Positions 46,449 through 54,626 of a stretch of DNA of 64,000 nucleotides are shown here, piece by piece. A program made the translations under genes and the position numbers. Below the pieces are notes generated by a model. The model had not been told where the DNA came from. It did no database searches and saw only the letters and a program-made list of their open reading frames with translations. The stretch comes from Mucilaginibacter conchicola (GTDB lineage Bacteria > Bacteroidota > Bacteroidia > Sphingobacteriales > Sphingobacteriaceae): positions 372,001-436,000 of the forward strand of contig NZ_QWDC01000003.1 of NCBI RefSeq assembly GCF_003432115.1. The letters run 5' to 3'. How positions within the stretch are numbered: position 1 is the stretch's first letter; the number at the start of each line of letters is the position of its first letter.

Positions 46449-48629
46449 TCAATGATTAAAATTGCCGCCATCTAAGTTGATAAGAAAAGCCAGCAAAATA
46501 TTTCTACCACTCGGCGGGTACACAGTTACCCGCCTTGCTCCATCATACGAGTAGCGATAGCTGTACACCTGCTTAAACCCGAAAATGTTACCCACGGTGA
46601 GGTTTATTGCAGAGTAGCTTCTCCCTATATGCGGCAAATAGCTGAAACCTAAGCTAATGTTATGATTGGCCTGCGTCCTATCACCCATGAAAACCGTATT
46701 AAGCGGGTTAAAATAACTGCGGCCGCTGCTAAATGTATACGTAGCCGATACTTGGGCACGGTAGTTCATGATCAGTTTTTTTGCTACCAGATTGCCTGTG
46801 TGTTTAGAAACAAACGGCGGAGTAGCCGCTGCAGGATAATCGATAAAGTTGCGTTTGGTATCTATGTAGGAGTAAGAAATATAATATTCCAGTGCGTTAA
46901 AAGTACCTACATCATGCCAAAACACATCAATGCCTTTAGCATAGCCGGAGCCACTGTTATTAAAGGCTGATATCTGTAAAGGTGGCCCAAAAGCCTGGAA
47001 GCCGGAGAATACCGGCGTAATAATCTTTGTTAAATCCGAATACTGCTTGTGAAAGAACTGTACACGCAGATTTTTGTATTGGTTGGTAAATGTGTATTCA
47101 AGTGCGTAATTGTTTGCTTTCTCAAATGTCAGCTGATCTGTTTGAGATAGAAAACTGTCATCGGGCTTCTCATAATAGCTGCCAAACGAGCCGGTAATTT
47201 TATGCGCTTTAGACGGAATATATGAAAGAGATGTTCTTGGCGCCAGGTTGTTCCTGTTTAGATAGTTTGAGCGTTCGGCCCTCAAACCCGCGTCTACCAA
47301 TATATTTTTTGTGATGTAAACAGCTTGTTGCGCAAAGGCCGCGCTAAGCACATCGTTGTATCCGCGCTGTAGTTGGGCAAAACCCTCATTTCTTTGGGAT
47401 TGAAACTGCTCGGCGCCAACGGTGAACAAAGAGTTTTTAAAAAACTCTTTTGAGAGGCTTATCTTCTCCTGCCAAACATTGTCATGTTGATGGTATGGGT
47501 CCTTTACCAGGCTGCCATTTTCTGCGGTATTGTTAAAAGCCACGCCTGCAAATAGTTTCCAGCTGTTAAAAACGTAATCAGTATAATGGGCGTTAACATA
47601 CCAATTGCGGTTGGTGTTACTTAGCAACTCCCATTGGTTTTTTATGGGGTTATTTATTTTGAAAGAAAGTTGCGTATCGCTGTAATCTGCAAAGAGTTTA
47701 AACATCCCTGTAGGCGATGTTTTAATCTTCCAGTGTATCATGCTTTGATACTGCCTTGGGTCCATTTGCCAGGCCACGTTTTGCTTAACCACGCTATTGT
47801 TAAGCGCATAATTATAGTAATTAGCGCCTACAGTTAATGAGCTGCTTTTGAACCGCTGCGTATGTGCGGCCCCAATGCCCAGGCTTACCAATGAAAACTC
47901 TGTTGACGTAGTATCTGCAAGCCCTTTGGTGTCCCATAGCATTGCCGATGACATAGCCTGCCCATATTCAGGATTATAGCCGCTTGTAGTAAACATGGTT
48001 TTTTCAAATAAAAAAGCAGAATACCGGCTGCGGTTGGCAATATCGGGCAGGCGGCTACCAAATGGGTTCTTAACCAGCATGCCATCAAAAAATGTTTTAG
48101 TTTCTTCTGCCGAGCCCCCATGTATAAATATCCCGGTTTCATTACCTGCCGGTGCAGCACCCGGAAAGGTTTGCAGTGCCGCAGCAACATCTGCAACAGA
48201 GCCTGCTGTGGTTGCTATATCCAGATCGTTTAAAACGTATTCGCGTTTGGTTTCATGTATGGGTTTGCCGGCACTCACCTTAACAACCCCAAAACTGCCG
48301 GAGTCGATTTTTAAAATAAAGTTTCGGGAAAAGTCACCATTGATATTAATTAACACACTATCCTTTTGATAACCAATGGCCGAACAAATAAGCCATTGCT
48401 TACCCGGTATGGTAGTTTTAAATTGGTAATAGCCTGCAGAATCTGCCGGGGCACCAACTTTAGTTCCGCGGATTTTTATTGAAGCATGGCCAACACTATT
48501 GCTATCGGCCGATAAGACCCTGCCTTTTATTACAAATTGCGCAAGCAATTGATTATTGCCTACAAATAGCATGGCAATCAGAAAAATGCTAAGCGCCAAA
48601 ATGTATCTCGGGTGAATGTAATGCGACAA
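46449..48629 (-). CDS. TonB-dependent outer-membrane receptor, 726 residues
   Basis: The protein has a signal (about 10-30, LALSIFLIAMLFVGNN), a carboxypeptidase-regulatory-like domain (FVIKGRVLSADSNSVGHASI, about 33-115), a plug (SVADVAAALQTFPGAAPAG, about 150-260) and a shortened barrel ending NILLAFLINLDGGNFNH. It has no STN domain, so it does not signal to a FecR. It is convergent to the short activator and divergent from the 190-residue gene, and a strong sigma-54-like promoter lies in front. Ligand is unknown. The C-terminus is atypical (LDGGNFNH rather than an aromatic strand end). Confidence 0.88.
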   Translation of the reverse strand: MSHYIHPRYILALSIFLIAMLFVGNNQLLAQFVIKGRVLSADSNSVGHASIKIRGTKVGAPADSAGYYQFKTTIPGKQWLICSAIGYQKDSVLININGDFSRNFILKIDSGSFGVVKVSAGKPIHETKREYVLNDLDIATTAGSVADVAAALQTFPGAAPAGNETGIFIHGGSAEETKTFFDGMLVKNPFGSRLPDIANRSRYSAFLFEKTMFTTSGYNPEYGQAMSSAMLWDTKGLADTTSTEFSLVSLGIGAAHTQRFKSSSLTVGANYYNYALNNSVVKQNVAWQMDPRQYQSMIHWKIKTSPTGMFKLFADYSDTQLSFKINNPIKNQWELLSNTNRNWYVNAHYTDYVFNSWKLFAGVAFNNTAENGSLVKDPYHQHDNVWQEKISLSKEFFKNSLFTVGAEQFQSQRNEGFAQLQRGYNDVLSAAFAQQAVYITKNILVDAGLRAERSNYLNRNNLAPRTSLSYIPSKAHKITGSFGSYYEKPDDSFLSQTDQLTFEKANNYALEYTFTNQYKNLRVQFFHKQYSDLTKIITPVFSGFQAFGPPLQISAFNNSGSGYAKGIDVFWHDVGTFNALEYYISYSYIDTKRNFIDYPAAATPPFVSKHTGNLVAKKLIMNYRAQVSATYTFSSGRSYFNPLNTVFMGDRTQANHNISLGFSYLPHIGRSYSAINLTVGNIFGFKQVYSYRYSYDGARRVTVYPPSGRNILLAFLINLDGGNFNH

Positions 48630-48760
48630 CTACGGTTTGGTTTTAAACAGAATAAGCAAAGAAAAAGCACCTATGCCAGATGCCTTACTGGTAACATGAA
48701 CTGCCTGTAAAGAACGAAGCATAGTTTAGGAGTTTTATTATTAACTAACGGAGAATAGTA

Positions 48761-48843
48761 TTCAACTCAGGTGCCAGTTTTCAATTATCTGTATTTCAAT
48801 TTGTTGTGATTTTGTATTAATGTAATACGGCTTTATTTCGTAA
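48761..48843 (-). promoter_or_regulatory. Sigma-54-like promoter with upstream dyad, for the TonB receptor
   Basis: On the minus strand the -24/-12 element is TGGCACCTGAGTTGAA (48776 down to 48761), GG-N10-GA with a perfect TGGCAC. The dyad reads TTACGAAATAAAGCCG on the minus strand (48843 down to 48828). Its centre is 59.5 bp from the -24 element, the same as at 22319, 24133, 49036 and 51632. Confidence 0.8.
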
Positions 48844-48968
48844 AAAACATTAGTTGATTTTCAGATTATTCGTAATAATGTAACAGCTGCCTTCAACGGA
48901 ATATTTATTTCTTAATACAGACCTTATCATTATCGGCTTATGCTATGTCGTAAATGAAATAGCACCAT

Positions 48969-49051
48969 ACACGAAATACCGTGAAGTGTAATAGTTTTTT
49001 ATATATAAATAACTGATTGTTAGTTGTTTAATATATGGCATCCTGCTTGTG
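48969..49051 (+). promoter_or_regulatory. Sigma-54-like promoter with upstream dyad, for the 49130-51512 genes
   Basis: The dyad ACACGAAATACCGTGA (48969-48984; CAC/GTG arms) is centred 59.5 bp upstream of the -24/-12 element TGGCATCCTGCTTGTG (49036-49051, GG-N10-GT). The start should be near 49062. Other AAATA-rich copies lie at 48873-48887 and 48940-48960. The 500-bp gap 48630-49129 thus holds two back-to-back promoters and no other recognised feature. Confidence 0.82.
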
Positions 49052-49129
49052 TTCCATGGCGCGCTCTGGTAATACATCCGGTTAATATGGATCGCGTTAC
49101 TAAGGCACTAATCATTAACATCTATCTTT

Positions 49130-49702
49130 ATGCCTATTGAACAAGTAAAAGAACAAGCAATTGGTCTATGGCAAAGCATTGCCGTTGAAGTGAGGCCCAG
49201 CCTGGCAAAGAATGCTGATGGCAGCCTTAAACCATTCTATCTTACCCGTGCATTTGAATTATGGGACAATGATGAATTTAATTTAACCATTATTAATTAC
49301 GCAGACCCTTTCGGTAAAACGGCACTTGCAAAGCTTTTCATACATGGGCGTATGCTATGGCAGGGGGCACATGATATTGCCGAAGGTGCTCAAAAAGTAG
49401 ACTTTGCAGCAAATATTGATTACCAGGTAACACCTTTATACGCTCCATTTGCATTTGTGCTTAACCAGGCCACCAAAGGCTTTGAAGAATGGAAGGTTAA
49501 CGGTACGCAAAGCATTTTTAAAAAGGCATTTCCGCCATTTGGTTTGGCAGAGGGAGATGTATTCAAAGAGTTCGACCTGATTTATTTGTCAGATGGCCTG
49601 ATGTTTTGGGGTGCCAGAAACGTGGATGGCCGGGGTTTTGGTACCGAGGAAGACAGACCAACCAATCTTCAGATCCCGTTAAGAAGAGCAGATAATTTTT
49701 AA
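49130..49702 (+). CDS. Protein of unknown function, 190 residues, first gene of enzyme cluster
   Basis: There is no signal peptide. The protein has a helical start (EQVKEQAIGLWQSIAVEVRP) and a region with aromatic strands (FNLTIINYADPFGKTALAKL, in part) and ends VDGRGFGTEEDRPTNLQIPL. The family is not recognised; the compact length fits a small lipocalin-like or SRPBCC-like ligand binder, but this is a guess. It is 6 bp before the next gene and follows a sigma-54-like promoter, so the unit is likely co-transcribed. Confidence 0.7.
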   Translation: MPIEQVKEQAIGLWQSIAVEVRPSLAKNADGSLKPFYLTRAFELWDNDEFNLTIINYADPFGKTALAKLFIHGRMLWQGAHDIAEGAQKVDFAANIDYQVTPLYAPFAFVLNQATKGFEEWKVNGTQSIFKKAFPPFGLAEGDVFKEFDLIYLSDGLMFWGARNVDGRGFGTEEDRPTNLQIPLRRADNF

Positions 49703-49708
49703 GCTGAT

Positions 49709-51208
49709 ATGGGTACACGATGGCATGTGGCAAGGCATATAAAGGTTTTATGTGCGTTAGTGTTTTTAAGTTCGGGCTTACAGACTGCGGCTTACAGCGA
49801 AACGGATGCTGCGCCTGTTTATAGGCTTTCATGGGATGGCAGATCTACCATCCTTACGGTCGATATCAGTTATCGGGCTACAGCAGGCAAAACCAGTTTT
49901 TCTTTTGTTAATGATATAGGTAATTCAAAAAGCATTTTCAAAAAGCTTTATCACATTAAGGTTGATGGTGGCGGTACTTTTGAAATAGACTCAGCTAAAC
50001 GCAGTATAGTTATCAGCCATCATAAAGCAGGTGGGCATCAATTGCATTACGAAGTTGATGGCAATATGGTGATAGATCCAAAGAATGCTACCATCCATGA
50101 ACTCTTTCAACCTATAATTGAACCGGGTAGGTTAAGGATAAAAGCTATTAATTTTCTGCTTAAACAAGATAGTACTAAGGCAAAGAACATCATTGTAGAA
50201 TGGGGGCAGAAGCCCCCGGCGTTACCTTATTTCGTATCTCTTTCGCCTGAGGCCACTTTAAATTCGACCTTAACAGTACCTAAAGCTGATTTTGATAACC
50301 TGATATTTTTTTACGGCGATGATCTGCGCATCAAAAAATTTAAAGTGAGAGGAAATCCTTATTATGAAATTGTATCTGCAAGAGATACCATCAATGATAT
50401 GGAAACCTCTTTGCAGCCTTTCTTTAGCACCTTTTTTCCGCGCTCTTATGATTTTTGGCAAGATAAAAAGCCAAACACTTATTTCCTTTTCTCGGCACCT
50501 TTTTACACGCCGGGGCAAACGGTTAATACCGGTTTTGCGGCGGGAAATCACGGTTTTGTGATGATATACCAGGGGAAATACACCCTTAATAATACCATGA
50601 TAGTGGCGCACGAAACATCGCATAAATGGATAGGGGGCGAGCTAAGAATTAAAGATGAGGGTGAGCGCTATACCTGGTTCTCTGAAGGCGTAAACGACTA
50701 TATCACCTATTACCTGCTGGCCGGCACCGGCATGATGGGAAAAGAAGATTTTGTGGCCGAAGCAAATAAGAACCGTTTTGAGGCTCTTTATAAAAACCCT
50801 GTAAACGGTTTACACACCGATTCTCTTGCAAAGCATTTTTGGGATGGTTACAACTATATCCAGATATCGTATCAGCGAGGTTTTTTGTATGGGTTTGTAT
50901 TAGATAATCAAATACGCCTGGCATGGGGTGGTAAAAAAACTATCCGCGATTTCCTGATAGCATTACTGGCAAAAGAACGGGCCGATCACGAGGGCCAACT
51001 AACCTACCAGGACTATCTTAATGTAGGTGCACAGTTTTTGCCGAAAAGGCAATTGATGGCCGACATAGAGGAATATATGATACAAGGGAAGTTGTATGAT
51101 CTATCAAAAATAAAGCTGATAAATGGATTCCACTTTACTTACCATAATAACATCCCGTCGCTAAGTATTGATAGTTCGGTAAACATAAAGGAAACTTATA
51201 AATGGTAA
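49709..51208 (+). CDS. Gluzincin-type metallopeptidase (M1/M61-like), secreted
   Basis: This 499-residue protein has an N-terminal signal-like segment (about 12-30). A beta-rich N-terminal half is followed by the zinc motif HETSHKWIGGEL with His301, Glu302 and His305. The third ligand is likely Glu326 in WFSEGVNDY, with a spacing of 20 residues where M1 enzymes usually have 18. The C-terminal half is helical (IRDFLIALLAKERAD). The overall pattern is that of M1/M61 aminopeptidase-like proteins, but the N-terminal half does not match known ones well. It lies in the operon of the putative sigma-54 regulon. Confidence 0.82.
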   Translation: MGTRWHVARHIKVLCALVFLSSGLQTAAYSETDAAPVYRLSWDGRSTILTVDISYRATAGKTSFSFVNDIGNSKSIFKKLYHIKVDGGGTFEIDSAKRSIVISHHKAGGHQLHYEVDGNMVIDPKNATIHELFQPIIEPGRLRIKAINFLLKQDSTKAKNIIVEWGQKPPALPYFVSLSPEATLNSTLTVPKADFDNLIFFYGDDLRIKKFKVRGNPYYEIVSARDTINDMETSLQPFFSTFFPRSYDFWQDKKPNTYFLFSAPFYTPGQTVNTGFAAGNHGFVMIYQGKYTLNNTMIVAHETSHKWIGGELRIKDEGERYTWFSEGVNDYITYYLLAGTGMMGKEDFVAEANKNRFEALYKNPVNGLHTDSLAKHFWDGYNYIQISYQRGFLYGFVLDNQIRLAWGGKKTIRDFLIALLAKERADHEGQLTYQDYLNVGAQFLPKRQLMADIEEYMIQGKLYDLSKIKLINGFHFTYHNNIPSLSIDSSVNIKETYKW

Positions 51209-51266
51209 AAACTTAATACTGCTCAACAATCTTGCTATGCTTATCTACCTAAAAAATGAAATAACT

Positions 51267-51512
51267 ATGCTCCGTATTTCCATTGCAGAAGTGCAGGAAC
51301 TTATCGACCTGCATTTTAACAATAACCGGCATGTAAGTACAGATGTTGAACATCTTTTTAAGATCCAGTTAATGCTTTACAGTCAGTTGAGAGAACTTTT
51401 CATGCAGGTTGCTGATGATTGTGAACCAATGATAGAAGTGTTTGATAAGGCGCTGTATAATTACCGCCTGTCGTGGTTATTGTATCTGAACGATATCTCG
51501 GTAAAGCCTTAG
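51267..51512 (+). CDS. Small protein of unknown function, 81 residues
   Basis: The frame is open from an ATG at 51237, but ATG at 51267 gives MLRISIAEVQELIDLHFNNN, which looks more natural, so the extent of the N-terminus is uncertain. The protein is mostly helical with an amphipathic helix EVQELIDLHFNN and a second one RELFMQVADDCEPMIEVFDK. The family is not known. It sits between the metallopeptidase (58 bp gap) and the next sigma-54-type promoter. Confidence 0.55.
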   Translation: MLRISIAEVQELIDLHFNNNRHVSTDVEHLFKIQLMLYSQLRELFMQVADDCEPMIEVFDKALYNYRLSWLLYLNDISVKP

Positions 51513-51564
51513 GATTGTGAGCCTCGTGTGCATTTACATTTTATCGTAAATATTGATTTCTGAA

Positions 51565-51647
51565 TTGCTAAATAAAGTAATTTATCTTTTGAGTTTTTAT
51601 TTAAGTTATTGAATATCAATTTGTTGTTTATTGGATTGGAGTTTGTT
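51565..51647 (+). promoter_or_regulatory. Sigma-54-like promoter with upstream dyad, inside the enzyme cluster
   Basis: The dyad TTGCTAAATAAAGTAA (51565-51580) is centred 59.5 bp upstream of TGGATTGGAGTTTGTT (51632-51647, GG-N10-GT). The -24 element is weaker than in the others, but the spacing fits and the ATG of the 243-residue gene lies 25 bp after the -12 element. Confidence 0.65.
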
Positions 51648-51671
51648 TTTCTATCCAAAAACAAAACATCT

Positions 51672-52403
51672 ATGAACAACGACGGAAAAGACCTATTGGC
51701 ATTTGCTATTGACGCCCACGGCGGATTAAAACAATGGAACAAATTTGGCCGGGTAGTTACTCACTTGCACATGTTTGGCAGCACCTGGAAAGACCAGGGG
51801 CAGGAGGGAGCTACCAATGATATCATTGCAGACATCGGCATTGGCAGGCAGCATATTACCTATCAACACATTTTTGAGCCGGATACTGATGCTGTTTTTA
51901 CCACAGATTATGTAGCGGTGAAAGATTCGGCCGGAAATGTTATTGATGAATTATATGATCCGCTACTATCTTTTGAAGGGCACTACGGTAAACCATGGTC
52001 GCGCCCGCAAACGCTTTATTTTAGCGGCAGCGGTATCTGGACTTATTTTTCTACACCATTTGTGTTGGCAGCAGATGGTGTTACCTACGCCGAGATAGAA
52101 CCTTGGAAAGAGAACGGCGAAACCTGGCGCAGACTGGAAGTGATCTTCCCTGATCACCTGGCAAAACAATCAAAGCGCCAGATATTCTACTTTGATGCAA
52201 ACGACGGTTTGCTAAGGCGAAATGATTACTGGACAATAACCCTCAATGGCCGCGGGGCTGCGCATTATGTTCACGATATACAGGAATTTAATGGTATCAA
52301 ACTCCCAACAAAGCGCCGCATCTATACCCTTCAGCAAGATAATACACCGCTTTTAGACCCTATCCGCATAGGGATCGATGTATTGAGCCTCGAATTGATA
52401 TAG
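51672..52403 (+). CDS. 243-residue protein of a paired family, copy 1
   Basis: The protein begins MNNDGKDLLAFAIDAHGGLK. The AHGG motif, a Trp a few residues later (KQWNKFG) and a long run of strands suggest a LolA/LppX-like half barrel without a signal peptide. An upstream ATG at 51609 is in frame, but the start at 51672 gives the same length as its paralogue at 53001 (both 243 residues). The two share AHGG, KxWxKF/ENWEKY, the P-E-x-N-E/GETWR-x-LEV-x-FPD element, and RRIYTL/RRMYHR near the end. Function is unknown. Confidence 0.75.
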   Translation: MNNDGKDLLAFAIDAHGGLKQWNKFGRVVTHLHMFGSTWKDQGQEGATNDIIADIGIGRQHITYQHIFEPDTDAVFTTDYVAVKDSAGNVIDELYDPLLSFEGHYGKPWSRPQTLYFSGSGIWTYFSTPFVLAADGVTYAEIEPWKENGETWRRLEVIFPDHLAKQSKRQIFYFDANDGLLRRNDYWTITLNGRGAAHYVHDIQEFNGIKLPTKRRIYTLQQDNTPLLDPIRIGIDVLSLELI

Positions 52404-52418
52404 TTATTTTTTACCCCT

Positions 52419-52450
52419 AACGCAGGCCCTTAAATGGGCCTGCGTTTGTT
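52419..52450 (+). terminator. Terminator-like hairpin inside the enzyme cluster
   Basis: An 11-bp perfect stem (52419-52429 with 52436-52446) with a 6-nt loop is followed by TTTGTTC. It lies 16 bp after the stop of the 243-residue copy 1 gene and 27 bp before the next start, so it should reduce readthrough to the four genes that follow. Confidence 0.75.
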
Positions 52451-52476
52451 CAAATTCTAAACTCAATAACCATAAA

Positions 52477-52968
52477 ATGCAAGTAACCCATATAAGTACA
52501 ATCGTAAAACCCGGTTTTACAGACTTTACTAATGCCTTTGAAAAGCTCGCCGGCAGGATCACCAAAAGTGATGTGACCAATATTGTTACCGACCCGGAAG
52601 GCACCCGCCGCCACATCGAAACGTTGCAGGGCTACCAGGACCTTATCATATTTGATATCCAGGATCATGGCTCATTATTTAACCTGATAGGCGAGAAGCG
52701 ATTTGCCAAACAATATCTGATTGGCAACCCTCTGATCGCGTTCTCCATGACCCGCCATGATATCCGGGCTGCGCTTTATGCCCCTCTGCGCGTACTGGTT
52801 TATACGGATGGACAAAACCGAACTACGATAGAATATGATAAACCATCTGATCTTTTCGGCCAGTTTGGTATCCCCCAAATAACCGAGGTAGGCCTTGGGC
52901 TTGATCAAAAGGTAGAAAAGTTGGTCGAGAAAGCGGTTGAAGACAGCGTAAGTGTAAAGCAGCAATAA
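52477..52968 (+). CDS. DUF302-domain protein
   Basis: This 163-residue protein shows the DUF302 pattern: FGQFG/ANPLIAFSMTR-like start of the domain, YAPLRVLVYTDGQNRTTIEY and YDKPSDLF. DUF302 proteins have an unknown biochemical role and often accompany redox or metal-related genes. No signal is seen, so it is cytoplasmic. It is part of the cluster between the two 243-residue paralogues. Confidence 0.8.
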   Translation: MQVTHISTIVKPGFTDFTNAFEKLAGRITKSDVTNIVTDPEGTRRHIETLQGYQDLIIFDIQDHGSLFNLIGEKRFAKQYLIGNPLIAFSMTRHDIRAALYAPLRVLVYTDGQNRTTIEYDKPSDLFGQFGIPQITEVGLGLDQKVEKLVEKAVEDSVSVKQQ

Positions 52969-53000
52969 AATTATAAAGCATTTAACTATCAAAAACGATT

Positions 53001-53732
53001 ATGGAATTATTAGAGAACATTCTTGCCGCACATGGCGGTCGTGAGAACTGGGAGAAATACAAAAAAGTATCCGTCACTATGATAGGTGGAGGTACACTGG
53101 TAACATTACAGCAATTGCCTCAAAACAGGGCGGAAAGAACCGTTACGGCTTGGTTGCATGAGCAGCGCGCCGGCGTTAAACCATTTGGCGCACCTGATGC
53201 CTTCTCTGACATTACCCCCCAAAGGGTAGCCATTGAAAATGAGAGTGGGCAAATCATAGCCGAACGAAAAGGCGATGCACATAGCCTTCACCAGGAAATG
53301 AAGCACGGTTTATGGGGGCCGCTGGGTTTAGCAACCTTTAACGGATATGCTCTTTGGCAATACATCAACTTCCCGTTTTTTATGTTGTTGCCGGGTATAC
53401 AGGTTAAAGAGATAGCCCCCTATACAGAGCGCAACGAGACCTGGCGCGTGTTAGAGGTTACTTTTCCCGATGATATGCTGAGCCATAGCAAAGTGCAGCA
53501 ATTTTACTTTGATGACAACTACCTGCTGCGCCGCCAGGATTATACGGTAGATGTAGCAGTTGAAGAGAAAAATACCTTCAATGTTGCCCAGTACATCTAC
53601 GATTATCGCGAGGCTCAGGGTCTCAGGATCGGCACTGTGAGGCGCATGTACCATCGCAATGATGACGGCACGCCTAACATGCTCGATCTGGCCATTTGGG
53701 CTGATTTAAGTGATCTTACCTACCACCTATAA
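53001..53732 (+). CDS. 243-residue protein of a paired family, copy 2
   Basis: The paralogue of the gene at 51672 begins MELLENILAAHGGRENWEKY. It has the same order of elements (AHGG, Trp, LEVTFPDDM, RRQDY, RRMYHRNDDGTPNML). Strong conservation of AHGG and the central WR-x-LEV element suggests a shared ligand-binding site. It starts 32 bp after the DUF302 gene and 17 bp before the hydrolase, so these genes form one transcript. Function is unknown. Confidence 0.75.
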   Translation: MELLENILAAHGGRENWEKYKKVSVTMIGGGTLVTLQQLPQNRAERTVTAWLHEQRAGVKPFGAPDAFSDITPQRVAIENESGQIIAERKGDAHSLHQEMKHGLWGPLGLATFNGYALWQYINFPFFMLLPGIQVKEIAPYTERNETWRVLEVTFPDDMLSHSKVQQFYFDDNYLLRRQDYTVDVAVEEKNTFNVAQYIYDYREAQGLRIGTVRRMYHRNDDGTPNMLDLAIWADLSDLTYHL

Positions 53733-53749
53733 CACTAAATTTTAATACC

Positions 53750-54622
53750 ATGGAAAAACAAAAAAATCTTAATAACGCCGATAGTACCTGTTTAACGGCA
53801 ACAACCAGGTTGGTTGAGGTTAATGGCCGTAGTCTTGCTTATCGGGTTATCGGCAAGGGCCCGGCGTTGGTGTTGTGCAATCGTTTTAAAGGAAATCTGG
53901 ATACCTGGGATCCGGCGTTTATTGACGCCCTTGCCAGGCACCTGCAAGTTATCTTGTTTGATTATACGGGCATAGGCCACTCAACAGGCAAGGTTGCTGT
54001 ATCAGATATACCCACCACAGCCAAGGATGTAAAAGACCTGCTTGAGGGATTAAACCTTAGTCCGCATGCGGTTGGTGGCTGGTCATACGGTGGTATGGTT
54101 GCGCAAACATTTTTTGCACTTTATCCCGATTATGCCGAGCGCCTTGTGCTGATAGGCACGCCGCCTCCGGGCGATAATCCACATCCTGTAGAGAAGGTAT
54201 TTTACGAGGTTGCCGTTCGCGAAAACGACCTGAACGACGATTATATAGCCTTTTTTGAACCACGGTCTGAGTTGAGCCGCGAGCTCGCTGCTGCATCAAG
54301 AGCCCGTATTAAAAGCCGTGAGACCGATCTGGATATTCCGGTACCCGAGCCGGTTTTTAAAGAGTATTTTGAAGGCGGCAAAGGCTACCGTGCTGATGAA
54401 TTGAAAATACGGGACAAGATCATCAAACACAAAAAACCAATTTTTCTGCTCATGGGCGACCACGACGTTTGTTTCGCCGTCGAGAACTGGTATGCGCTTA
54501 ACCAGCAACTTGCCCATTTGCAATTGGTGGTATTACCGCAGGCCGGGCATGCTCCTCAGCATCAATACCCGGATATTTCTGCCGGATACATCAGCCAGTT
54601 TTTATTAACCGATAAATTTTGA
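53750..54622 (+). CDS. Alpha/beta hydrolase fold enzyme
   Basis: This 290-residue enzyme has the nucleophile elbow GWSYGGMVAQ (Ser near residue 117), an acid in GDHDVCFAVE and the His in AGHAPQHQ near the C-terminus. The oxyanion loop reads CNRFKGNLDTW, lacking the usual HG pair, which suggests an unusual substrate or chemistry. It resembles cytoplasmic haloalkane-dehalogenase or BioH-like hydrolases. It is 4 bp from the metallo-beta-lactamase-fold gene, so both are translated together. Confidence 0.85.
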   Translation: MEKQKNLNNADSTCLTATTRLVEVNGRSLAYRVIGKGPALVLCNRFKGNLDTWDPAFIDALARHLQVILFDYTGIGHSTGKVAVSDIPTTAKDVKDLLEGLNLSPHAVGGWSYGGMVAQTFFALYPDYAERLVLIGTPPPGDNPHPVEKVFYEVAVRENDLNDDYIAFFEPRSELSRELAAASRARIKSRETDLDIPVPEPVFKEYFEGGKGYRADELKIRDKIIKHKKPIFLLMGDHDVCFAVENWYALNQQLAHLQLVVLPQAGHAPQHQYPDISAGYISQFLLTDKF

Positions 54623-54626
54623 GAAT

